Source of the DNA: Phylloscopus collybita
Taxonomy: Eukaryota; Chordata; Aves; Passeriformes; Phylloscopidae
NCBI GenBank assembly: GCA_027886175.1
Contig: JAJNNQ010000100.1
Span: forward strand, 3,573,501 to 3,637,500
Direction: 5' to 3'
Length of the DNA stretch: 64,000 nucleotides
Shown here: positions 1-9,213 of the stretch, one piece after another
Position numbering within the stretch: position 1 is the first letter of the stretch
Layout: the number at the start of each line of letters is the position of its first letter
Notes under the pieces: model-generated
The model's database searches: none
The model's input: only the letters and a program-made list of their open reading frames with translations
What the model was told of the DNA's origin: nothing
Translations under genes and position numbers: made by a program

Positions 1-400
1 AGCTGCCCCTTTGCTGGAGGGACAGCCAAAACCAGAGCATCTTCCAGCTACCCCTGGCTCTCCCCAAACCCTTCACGAGTTCATCACTTGCCTTAAAGGG
101 AATAAATATGCTCCAGCAATCAGGCCCCTGATCTACAGCGTTTGATTTGTGGGCTGTGTGGAGATAAAAGGGCTCATTTCTGTTGGGAGATGTTATCTGC
201 ACCCTCAGCTGAGCTGCAAAGGAGTCCCACAATGGTTTTCCCAGGAGAAGGAGCCGTTCCTGTGTCCAGGGCACAGCCTGTTCCCCAAGGCTCAGCCTCT
301 GGGAGCTGAAACCCTGAATATTTCAATGCTCAGAGCCACCCAGCCAGGTTTGGGGTTTTTTTTTTGCCAAGAAATGAGGATCTGTGCAGAGAATCCTTAC
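1..400 (-). other. ATP2C2: ATP2C2 intron 3 (partial), no other feature seen
   Basis: This stretch follows the splice donor of ATP2C2 coding exon 3, whose GT lies at 399-400 on the minus strand, so it is the start of an intron that continues beyond the window edge. I see no further exon, known repeat or RNA gene in it. The next ATP2C2 exon must lie outside the window. Confidence 0.8.
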
Positions 401-517
401 CTGGTCCAGATATTTCTTCCACATCGGCTCCGTGTTCTCGACTGAAAACTCATTCCAGCCGTGTTTTAACCGGCGCTGGAGCACGGAAAACTCGGAGAGT
501 CCAGTCTGTAAGTCAAC
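401..517 (-). CDS. ATP2C2: ATP2C2 coding exon 3
   Basis: This 117-nt exon encodes residues 71-109, starting VDLQTGLSEF and ending WKKYLDQ. The acceptor is a pyrimidine-rich tract ending CTCTAG just above 517, and the donor is CAG|GTAAGG at 401/400. A second possible AG inside the exon (before ACTGGA, at 505) would drop VDLQ. The longer form is preferred because VDL-TGL is conserved in the family. Confidence 0.93.
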
Positions 518-752
518 CTAGAGGGGGGAAAAAAACACCCAAAACCTGATCCAAACATTTCATATAGACAGAAAACTTACTATGCCAAATTTATATTAAA
601 CTCCTCTAATGCAAGGTCGTCGTGGCTCAGCCCCGCATGAAAAAATAAATCTGACATTTTTCTGTTTAAATATGTGTTTTTGTTAAACTGCACCATTTTA
701 CCATCAGTCACCACAGAAACCCCTAAAGTAAGCATAAGTTAATTTAAAAAAA

Positions 753-792
<40 letters not shown>

Positions 793-3700
793 CCAAAAGG
801 GGGAAATTATATCGTAGGTGACAAATTGGAAATCTAAAATAGTGAAAGAAAGAAGCAATTCCTGGTCGCGCTGTGTATTTGAAGAGAACATAAAAATAAA
901 TACACCCTGACAAAATTCAAAGGGAACAAAATGGGGAGGGATAAAATCTATCCTGCCAGGATTTAAAAAAAAAAAAAAAAATCCTGAGGTCAGGAACCAG
1001 AATCTAGCCGAGCACTAAAGCTTTCCCTGATGGTGGGGGCCCTGGAGCCCCGCCAAGGAGAGGATCCATCCCACAAAATCCCACAAAAAGGCAAGAGGGA
1101 TCGGGCACTCCAGGCGTTTGCACCTCAATTAAAGACTGATTTTGCAGCCCAGGCCCTTCCCACAGGCAGATCCCACATTCCCAAAGACAAATCCTTACGT
1201 TTAAAGCCCTTGCCAAGTCCTCCTTGTGGCATTTACAGGCATCCTTCGGGGGCAGGACTGCCACCTCATTCTCCTGCTCGATTATTTTCAGCTCACACTC
1301 CTCGCGGGGCTGAGTAAACACCACAAAACAAATCGTTAAGTGTTAATTAAAGCTTTCCAGCACCTCCTTGCTTCTCCCCTTAATCCCATTCCCTTCCCTC
1401 CCCTCGCCAGCTGGGCACCTTCAGCCACCACACCACTTCCCAAATCTCTGATACCAGCTCTAATGAATCCTGATCACAGCCCCAAAGCCAGGGGCACGTT
1501 CTCGTGGGGGGAGAGAGGCCATGAGGAGCTGGGGAACCAAAAAGAGCAGCTCAGGGTGCTGATCAGGAAAGGTCTGTGCTGTTTGAGGTGTCCTGCCCCA
1601 GAGGAGCTCTGTCCCGTGCCAGTGTCTCACAGCCCAGACTGGATGCTCAGAGCAAGGAAAACACCTTTCCCCTTGTGTATTAATAAATGAACTGAACGTA
1701 ATGAATGAATAGATCATGTACATAATAAATGAATAGGTTATGTACATAATAAATGAATAGGTTATGTACATAATAAATGAAATAAAATGAAATTAAATGA
1801 AATGAAAAAATGTACAGAACAAACGTACACAATAAATGAACTGAAAACGTGAGCTAGAAATGTGAGCCAGAAGGAGAAGCAAAATCTCCCCTCCTGTGTC
1901 CAGGGCTGGTTTGCTCCACCACTGACTCTGCAGCTGCCTCCAAGCAGGATAAACCCTTCCTTGCCCCATCCAGGCAGCCCAAGCTGTCAGCATCCCAACC
2001 TCTCCCTTTCAATTTCCTTCCCTTCCTTCTCTAAAATGCACTTCCCAGAGCAGCAGCACTCCCAAAATCTCTGCCAGGCCCCCGAGGAAGGCACGCTGAT
2101 CACTGTGGCAGGCTAAGTACAGAGAGGGAGAAATCTCACCCTTCCCAAGGGACAGGAGCTCCATTCCCTTTCCCCTTCATTCACAGAGCACAGGAGTGTG
2201 TGCTCATTAACCAGGAGGGCTCATTAACCAAGGAGCCCCCAGGGAGCGTGGCAGGCATTTGGCACCAGCTCCCAGCACCCTGGAATACTCTCTGTGGGAT
2301 GCACTCAGGTCTGGCTCATCCCCCTGCAGTGTTATCTGGGGACTTGGCCCTCCCTTGAATATCCAGGAGCTTTCTAGGAACGTCCAGTGCTTTGCAATCT
2401 AAAGCCCGAGATAAATGCAGAAAACCATAAATGCAGAAAACCATAAATACAAAAAATCATAAATGCAGAAAACCATAAATGCAGAAAATCATAAGTGCAG
2501 AAAACCATAAATACAAAAAATCATAAATGCAGAAAACCATAAATGCAGAAAACCATAAATGCAGAAAATCATGAATGCAGAAAATCATAAATGCATAAAC
2601 CATAAATACAGAAAATCCTAAATACAGAAAATCATAAATGCAGAAAATGTCCTTGACTGTTCTCCCGTGGAGTTGGTTTCAGTCTTGGGGCTTCTGGAGA
2701 GCTCAGAGCATCTCTAAGCCCTGCTCCTGGAACAGGCTTTAGACAGCTCCATCTGTTGCAGCCCCTTTTTATGGCCATCTCCTGACCCAGCACCAGGGAT
2801 GCCAGCAGCCCCCTGCTCCCAGTGGAAAAGCACAGGAGCCTTGCTCTGGGCAGGGCTCATTCAGAAACCATTTTATCCCAAGAACAACCTGCCTTTCCAA
2901 GCCTCCAGCAATTTACCCAAGATCTCTGTGGATTTTCCTGCTCCCTCAAGCTGTTGACCCCATTTTGCCCAAAGCAGCTGCAGCAGCACTGCTCCCCTTT
3001 CTGAGCCAGCCTAGCACTGCTCATCACCCTTATTTCCACATCTCCTTAACACACCTCTTGAGAAGGGACAGAAATCCCCCTTCCAGGCTTCAGCTCATGA
3101 TTTATATCCCTGTTTGGGTGTCCTGGCTGCAGAAATCCATCACTTCCCTGTGACTGTGTCGACACCCAGGCACTGAAATCCCAAGAGCCACTTAGGGAGG
3201 TGGAAGGGTTTGGTGGGAAGAAAACACAGGGCTGCCATGGATAGACACATCCCTGAGCTCACTGATGAATGTGCCCTCTCCAGGCTCCTCCGTGCTGCGG
3301 GTGACACACAGAGGTATCAAGGCACAGCTCTGCCCTGGAGGAGTTTAAATTTTAATGAAAGCAGCTGGAGGGCAGGAAGAGACCCGGACACGAGGATAAC
3401 CTGCCTGCAGTCCCCAAGGGCAGCAAGGGAATCGGGGCCCAGCTCTATCAGCAATATTTACCTTCACAAAGGCGTGGAGGAAATAAATGACAAAGGCTCT
3501 GGATGTGTCTGAGCCCTCTGCGGTTTCTCTCTCCCTGCTCCTGCCAGCCAGGGGCTGTTGTGACAGGAACCGCTTTATTGGGATGAGTTAATCTGCACTG
3601 CTGAGCCTACACCTGTAAGGGGTTTCCCTCATGAACACCAGAAGAGCCCCTGAAATGCTCAGGTTGGATGTGGATCAGTGGGGTCCCTCCTCTGCAGAGC

Positions 3701-6700
3701 CCCTGTGCCCCAACCCCATCCCAGCCCATGGATGTGGGGCACCCTGCAAATCTCCTCATCACCAAACCTCTCCTGGAGCATCGCTCCTCTTGTACTCACA
3801 TTGCAAAGCCGATGCGGGCTATCCACCGTATCCATTTACATTTATAACCTTTATCCTTTGAGCACCGGCTCCATACAGCAGGGCAGGAAGAAATAACAAA
3901 AGGGCGATTATCAGTTTATCCATCGCTTTGCAAGATCAGGAGATACCGGAGGCTGTAAAGGGCAGCTGGTGTGGCTGGGAGCCACCTCGGAGGTACCTGA
4001 GCATCCCTCATCCCTAAACAATCCATCAATTGTGCCGCCGAAGAGCCCGTGTGGAAGAAAGAGAGCGTGGGGCTTTCTGCAGAGCACACTGCCTTTTTTG
4101 TGTACCCTGGCAAACAGCCCGAAATATCAGCTCTCGGGATTTTCCCCCACCTCTGCCCCTGCTGAGGCTTTGCATATTCTTTTCCTTGTCTTAGGTTACT
4201 TTGGACCAGCTAATGGCCCGCAATCCAGAGTGGGCTGGGTAATTCAGTCTCCATGAAGCCCTTCCAAAACGTTAAACTTTATCCCCGCCAAAAATACAAT
4301 AAATAAACCAAAAACATTCTCTCCAAAGCCTTTTAAGTTTCTTTTTTTTTTGGGGTGGGGGGGTGGACATGGCAGGCAAAAAGACCCACGTTCCAGGGGT
4401 GCAGGCAGAACCCAGAATCCAGCCTAGTGCAGCCCTGCAGGTGAGGGGCTGCCTTGCTGGGCTTCCCTATCCAAGCTCCCAGCCCCTTCCCACCACCACC
4501 ACCAGCACGAGTTCTGCACCTCCCACACAATTTCCCCCTCCCCTGTTGCACATCTGTCAACAGAATTCCAATATTTTTTTTACACCAAAGGAAGATCTGG
4601 TCCCTCTGCTTGCAGACACAAGGTTCAAATTGGTTATTTTAATTGTTCCAAAAGCCACAGGTTTTCCAGTAAAGCTGGTTTGAGGCACCCAGCTGCAGCC
4701 CCTTGAGAATCCTGCCCTGGGCTGTGCCCACTGGGGGTGGCCCTGGAACGTGGGCAGAGGGAAAGGGGGATGCAAAGAAGCAGTGCCCAGGAATTTCTCC
4801 CACTTCCCACACACAGAGGCACGTGTGATTGTCCATGTGCACCACACACACTGCCGTGCTCAGAAGAAAAATCTTGGACTGTTCTTCAGATTTCTGCAGG
4901 AAACACACACACAGTTCTGCTGAACTGCAAATCAGCCCCACTAAAACCCCCCTGGTTCTGAATGGGGCACTGCAGAGAAGGAGTCAAACCATGCACAGCA
5001 GGGTCTGGACTCAGGCTGGGTGTGTGCTTTGACGTGCCAGGTGAGTGCCCTGCCATCTCCAGGTAACCCCATGGCCACAGGTGAACTGGCCATCACCCCA
5101 CAGGGACAGCACTGGGCCTGTCCTTCACAGCCCAGCTGGGACATTTGTCCTGCCTGGAGTCCCATCTGATCACCTGGAGTCACACCTTTATGCCCCAGCA
5201 CAGTGCTTTGACCAAAACATTTGTAAGATTGAAAGCGCTCTGCAACTATTTTCAAGTAAAGAAGCAAAATGCCATCAAGTAGGGGAGAAATGAGTCATTT
5301 ACCAGCCTAAACCACACTCTGAGAATAAGATTTACCAAGTCCTTGTTCTCATTTTACACTTCTGTCTACTCCCTACCTCGTGCCAAAGCTCTCCTCACCT
5401 CCCTCTCTTGTTACACACAGACCACTCTCTGTAAGGACCAGAGATAAAATTCAAGAGGGGTTTAGATTTGGAAGTAAACACATGTCACTGTTTATTTTGG
5501 CACAGCATAAATGGTGCAGCCTAAGAACAAGCCAGCCTAATTGCCAGTGGCCTCCTGCCTGCAGTGCAATCAGAAATCTCAGCTTGCCACCAAGCCAGGC
5601 TGCAGGGACTTTTCTGTAACCTCATCAAGATCATTTTTTCCTGGGGTTTTGAGCTCTGGGTGAGCAGTGCAGAGCAGCATCACCCAAAAGGTCAGTGTGT
5701 CATTTTCTTCTCCGTGTAACACTGACCCACCCCACACTGGACAGACAAGATTCAAAAAGGGGATGAGCTGAAATGATAACTGAGCAAGGCCTCAGTCAGA
5801 AAATCTCTCCAAATGTGTGGATGGAGCTCGTTAGGATGGGAGTAAGGGCCAACCCCACGTGCTGAAGGAATTAGACAGATGGGGTCCATGTGGCAGAGCA
5901 CCCAAGCAATCTTCTGCCACGTGGGAGAAAAAAATGGGGCTTGAGCCACAGAAACCTTGTGCCAAGCAAACAACCAGATAATCCCAGACCAGAAGATTTT
6001 GTGGTGAAAAACCAAGAAGAAATAGCAAAAAGGCCATCTAAACCACCACTAACCTCTCCATCTGCACGGAGGACAGGCAGTGAGGGCAGGGAGGGGACAC
6101 CAGGACAGCGTTTTTCAGGAGAGCAAAGCAATGTCTCCAAGTGGACTCTGCAGGTCTGAGCCAAAATTCTCCTTGGCTGCTGGTTACCAGCCCTGAGGGC
6201 AGCAACAGCACAGAGGAGAGTCTGAGGGTCACAGCCCCAGGGCCCCAGCCTGAGGGTCACAGCCTGAGGGTCACAGCCTCAGGGTCACAGCCCGAGGGTC
6301 ACAGCCCCAGGGTCACAGCCGAGGGTCCCAGCCTGAGGGTCACAGCCCCAGGGTCACAGCCCGAGGGTCCCAGCCCCAGGGTCACAGCCTGAGGGTCACA
6401 GCCCCAGGGTCCCAGCCTGAGGGTCAAAGCCCCAGGGTCACAGCCCCAGGGTCCCAGCCTGAGGGTCAAAGCCCCAGGGTCACAGCCCGAGGGTCCCAGC
6501 CTGAGGGTCACAGCCTCAGGGTCACAGCCTGAGGGTCACAGCCCCAGGGTCACAGCCCCAGGGTCCCAGCCTGAGGGTCAAAGCCCAAGGGTCACAGCCC
6601 CAGGGTCACAGCCCGAGGGTCACAACCCAAGGGTCACAGCCCCAGGGTCCCAGCCCCAGGGTCCCAGCCCCAGGGTCATGGCCCCAGGGTCCCAGCCTGA

Positions 6701-7233
6701 GGGTCACAGCCCCAGGGTCACGGCCCAAGGGTCACAGCCCCTCTGCCAGTGACCAGCACTGGTGGCAGGGGTACCCTGGGGACAGGAGAGCCCTGCTCTC
6801 CATCTCCCCTCTTGTGCCCACACTCCAGAGAGCTCCCACAGCGCTCCAGGGCTCTCCCACGCTCTTCCTCAGTTTGGAACCTCCTCAGAGCGGGGGACAA
6901 CGCTCCTGGGCAGGACTCGGGCCCCAGCTCTGTGCCTTTTGGGTCATTGCAGAGGAAGAAGTCTCCCCAGGGCTCCCTGAGCCTGGCGAACAGCGCCCAG
7001 CCCATCCCGCTGCTGCCGGAGCAGAGCGAGGAGCGATCCCCGGTTACCGGTGAGACAGGCAGGGCACACCAACCCAACCCCAACCACACAAACTATCCCA
7101 GCAGGTCCGGGCAAGAGGCACAGGCAATCCTCACCTCCTCTCCCGGCTCGCCGCTTCCCAGGGGCTGGTATTTCTGCACCAAGCGGAGGAGAGACCTTTT
7201 CTGGAAGAGTTTGGTGAAACTCCCTTCGCCCAT
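401..7233 (-). CDS. ATP2C2: ATP2C2, SPCA2 secretory-pathway Ca2+/Mn2+-transporting ATPase, N-terminal three coding exons (gene runs off the window)
   Basis: The family consists of P-type ATPases of the Golgi and secretory pathway that pump Ca2+ and Mn2+ into the lumen. The visible part joins exons 7135-7233, 1199-1309 and 401-517 on the minus strand, giving 33, 37 and 39 residues (109 in all), each exon in phase 0. The sequence contains the SPCA N-terminal signature: residues around ALPP/VLPPKDACKCHKEDLARA, then VDLQTGLSEF, HGWNEF and EPMWKKYLDQ, which lead into the first transmembrane helix in known SPCAs. The closeness of SEFSV and the DACKC-KEDLARA block to human SPCA2 as I recall it favours ATP2C2 over ATP2C1. 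The catalytic DKTGTLT region and membrane helices are not in the window. The first ATG has A at -3 and G at +4. The next gene upstream on the same strand is WFDC1, as I recall for mammals. Confidence 0.93.
518..1198 (-). other. ATP2C2: ATP2C2 intron 2 (681 bp)
   Basis: The intron is bounded by the GTAAGG donor below 1199 and the CTCTAG acceptor above 517. It contains a (TA)n run at about 756-791 and a 17-A run near 965-980. Nothing else is recognised. Confidence 0.85.
756..791. repeat. (TA)n microsatellite
   Basis: About 18 uninterrupted TA units lie inside ATP2C2 intron 2. The tract is likely to vary in length between individuals. Confidence 0.95.
1199..1309 (-). CDS. ATP2C2: ATP2C2 coding exon 2
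   Basis: This 111-nt exon encodes residues 34-70. It starts PREECELKIIEQ and ends KEDLARALN. The acceptor reads TTTACTCAG and the donor reads AAC|GTAAGG. The acidic first half followed by LPPKDACKC matches the cytosolic N-terminus of SPCA2 proteins. The exon length is a multiple of three, so skipping it would keep the frame. Confidence 0.93.
1702..1790. repeat. 24-bp tandem repeat, about 3.5 copies
   Basis: The unit is roughly AATAAATGAATAGGTTATGTACAT and appears three to four times. It is followed by degenerate AATGAA repeats up to about 1850. It lies in ATP2C2 intron 1. Confidence 0.85.
2411..2648. repeat. 16-bp A-rich minisatellite, about 15 copies
   Basis: The unit is close to ATAAATGCAGAAAACC with C/T and G/A variants such as ATAAATACAAAAAATC. 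About 15 copies stand head to tail in ATP2C2 intron 1. One unit near 2593 is a base short. Confidence 0.92.
6215..6742. repeat. 14-bp GC-rich minisatellite, about 37 copies
   Basis: The unit is close to GAGGGTCACAGCCC with CCCAGGG, CTGAGGG and CCGAGGG junction variants, and GTCACAG alternates with GTCCCAG. Most junctions are near-palindromes (CCC-GGG). The array lies about 390 bp downstream of ATP2C2 exon 1 inside intron 1. Because 14 is not a multiple of three and the unit lacks stops in most frames, it produces spurious open frames on both strands. Confidence 0.95.
7135..7233 (-). CDS. ATP2C2: ATP2C2 coding exon 1 with start codon
   Basis: ATG is at 7233-7231 on the minus strand. The exon encodes 33 residues starting MGEGSFTKLFQKRS and ending SGEPGEE, with donor GAG|GTGAGG at 7135/7134. 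It lines up with the short cytosolic N-terminus of vertebrate SPCA2, including the RQYQ/QKYQ-like stretch. The start context (A at -3, G at +4) is strong. The same frame stays open upstream to another ATG at 7452, but the family normally starts at the inner one. Confidence 0.88.
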
Positions 7234-7500
7234 CTTCGCCGGGGGGTGGGGGCCAGCAGGGGTTGGGAGCAGCGGCAGGGCTGGCTCCGGCTCCCCGGAG
7301 CTGGGGCTCACCTGCAGGGAGAGGCACCCGCAGCACCTGGCCAAGTCACGCCTTCCCCCGGCCGCCGGAGCCCGAGGGAGGTGCGCTGCTCCGAGCTGCT
7401 GCCATCGGCCGGGCCGGGCAGGCTGGCGGTGTGTGCCACCCTGCCGGGACACCAGGCACGCCTCCCTCCGTCTGCCTGACCCGCACCTGAACAGCAGGTT
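7234..7500 (-). promoter_or_regulatory. ATP2C2: ATP2C2 5' UTR / GC-rich promoter region
   Basis: This GC-rich, CpG-containing stretch lies directly upstream of the ATP2C2 start codon and is probably 5' UTR plus core promoter. I see no clear TATA box. The region ends abruptly at the G/T-rich tract. The transcription start site cannot be placed from sequence alone. Confidence 0.55.
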
Positions 7501-7502
7501 GG

Positions 7503-8048
7503 GTGGTTTTTTGTTTTGTTTGGTTTTTTGGTTTTTTTTTTTTTTTGTTGTTGTTGTGTGTTTTTTTTTTGTTTTTTTGTTTTTTTTTTTTTGTTTGTTT
7601 TTTGTTTGTTTGTTTGGGTTTTTTGTGGTTTGTGGTGTGGGTTTTTTTTGGGTTTTTTTTTTGTTGTTTGTTTGTTTGGTTTTTTGTTTTGTTTTTCGGG
7701 TTTTTTTGGGTTTTTTGTTGTTTTTGTTTGTTTGTTTGTTTGTTTTGGTTTTGGGGTTTTTTTTTGTTTTGTTTTGGGTTTTTTTGGGTTTTTTTGGGTT
7801 TTTCTGGTTTTTTTTTTGCCTTTTTTGTTTTTTTTTTTTTTTTTTTTTTGTGGGGTTTTTTGGGGTTTTTTGGGGTTTTTTTGTTGTTTTTTTTGGGTTT
7901 TTTGCTTTTTTGTTTTGTTTTGGTTTGGGTTTTTTTTGTTTTGTTTTTGTTTTTTTGCTTGGTTTTTTGGGTTTTTTTTGTTTTGGTTTTTTGTGTGTGT
8001 GTGTTTTTTGGTGGTTTTTTGTTTTTTATTTTTTGGGTTTTTTTTGTT
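7503..8048. repeat. 546-bp G/T-only low-complexity tract with G-run clusters
   Basis: The plus strand is almost purely T and G: T runs broken by single G, GGG and GGGG. Regularly spaced G runs occur at 7753-7756, 7776-7778, 7786-7788 and 7796-7798, and again at 7852-7855, 7862-7865, 7872-7875 and 7895-7897. Such spacing can form G-quadruplexes with T loops. It sits immediately upstream of ATP2C2 exon 1, where it is A/C-rich on the gene's sense strand. Long phenylalanine-rich open frames across it are artefacts of composition. Confidence 0.93.
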
Positions 8049-8384
8049 CCCTCCGCCCTCCCGAGGGTTGCTGCGGGAGGAGGAGCGGCGGGCGGGCGGA
8101 TAGATGGGGAAGGTGTTTCGGCGTTGTTTCGGCAGGGGCAGGGCAGGTTACAGGCACCGCCGAGCCTGTTTGTAAACTTCCAGGCTGGGATAGTCCCCCT
8201 TGGGAAATGCTGCCGTCAGCACAACGCCGGGGTTTAGAAGTGCTTACATCAGGGAGAGGGCATGGATGTGTCCGTGATTTGTAACATCATCATGTCCATG
8301 AATGATTTGTAATGGATCGTTTGTAAAACCCACCGTGGTTCCTTTGTGCTTTCGTGGTGGGGCCCAAGGCACAGCTAAAGTCGG

Positions 8385-8455
8385 GCTTCAATGTCCAGAG
8401 CTGGATTTCAACAATCCCTCTGTGGGTCCCTTCCAGTTCTGTGATTCCAGGATTG
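8385..8455 (+). mobile_element. CR1 LINE 3'-end fragment (short)
   Basis: The phrase TGTGGGTCCCTTCCAGTTCTG followed by TGATTCC is the recognisable CR1 3' end (GGGTCCCTTCCAACTC...TGATTCT). Only about 70 bp remain, and the body of the element is missing. Confidence 0.6.
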
Positions 8456-8673
8456 ATAAAGTTCCCTGGTTGCATCATTCCCAAAGATTTATGGCTGCCT
8501 GTCAGGGAGCATCACGCTCTGGTTTGCCCCACGAGACCGGCATCCTCCCCCAGGCCCCGTCACTGCGGGGATCCATCACCCTTAAATCCTCCCTGAGGTG
8601 TAAACGGGGAGATTAAAATCCTCCTTTGACAGTAAAAACTGCACCGCGGGAATAAAAGTCATTCCCAGCCAGA

Positions 8674-8692
8674 GGAAAAAAAAAAAAAAAAA
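8674..8692. repeat. Poly-A run
   Basis: About 18 consecutive A lie in the intergenic spacer between the G/T and A/C tracts. No retrogene body is seen upstream of it. Confidence 0.85.
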
Positions 8693-8980
8693 TAGATGTG
8701 CAGCTTTCTGCGGGAGAAGAGTTTCCTCCAAGGACGATGCCCAGAAAAACTGCATATTTATTTTGCTCTGTGCCACCATGAGGCCAAACCCCACGACCTC
8801 TGTGGCACCCCAAACCTGGCCAGCCCTCACCAAAACGCTGCTTTTCCACGGAACATCCCGGTGTGTTCCTGTTTGCATCCCAGGAAAAGCTGAGGAGCCC
8901 CTGGGACGCCCCAGGCAGCTGCAGAGAGCAGCCACACCGAGATGCCGTGCAGGGAAGGGGCTTCTTCCCAGACCTCAGGG

Positions 8981-9213
8981 AAAAAAAAAAAAAAAAAAAA
9001 CCAAAAAAAAAAAAAAAAAAAAAACCAAAAACCAAAACCAAAACCAAAACAAAAACAAAAAAAACCCCACCAAAAACAAAACAAAACAAAACAAAACAAA
9101 ACAAAAAACAACAACAAAAAACCAACCAAAAAAAAAAAAAACCAAAAAAAAAAAACCCCCAAAAAAACCACCAAAAAAAAAAAAAAAAAAAAAACCCCAC
9201 CAAAAAAACCCCA
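8981..9213. repeat. A/C-only low-complexity tract, complementary to 7503-8048
   Basis: About 230 bp consist of A runs broken by CC, CCC and CCCC on the plus strand. It is the reverse-complement style of the G/T tract at 7503-8048 and faces it across about 930 bp. Lysine-rich frames through it are compositional artefacts. Confidence 0.92.

Larger units (their letters stand above)
1310..7134 (-). other. ATP2C2: ATP2C2 intron 1 (5.8 kb)
   Basis: The intron runs from the GTGAGG donor below 7135 to the TTTACTCAG acceptor above 1309. It carries three tandem repeats, at 1702-1790, 2411-2648 and 6215-6742. The stretch 2650-6214 has no exon, LINE, LTR or RNA gene that I can recognise. It is moderately GC-rich single-copy-looking sequence. 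Confidence 0.85.

Noticed and set aside
6749..8284. A 511-codon plus-strand open frame, with phenylalanine/glycine/valine-rich overlapping frames
   Set aside because: It is produced by the G/T-only tract, which contains no stop codons. It covers the antisense of ATP2C2 exon 1 and has no domain content.
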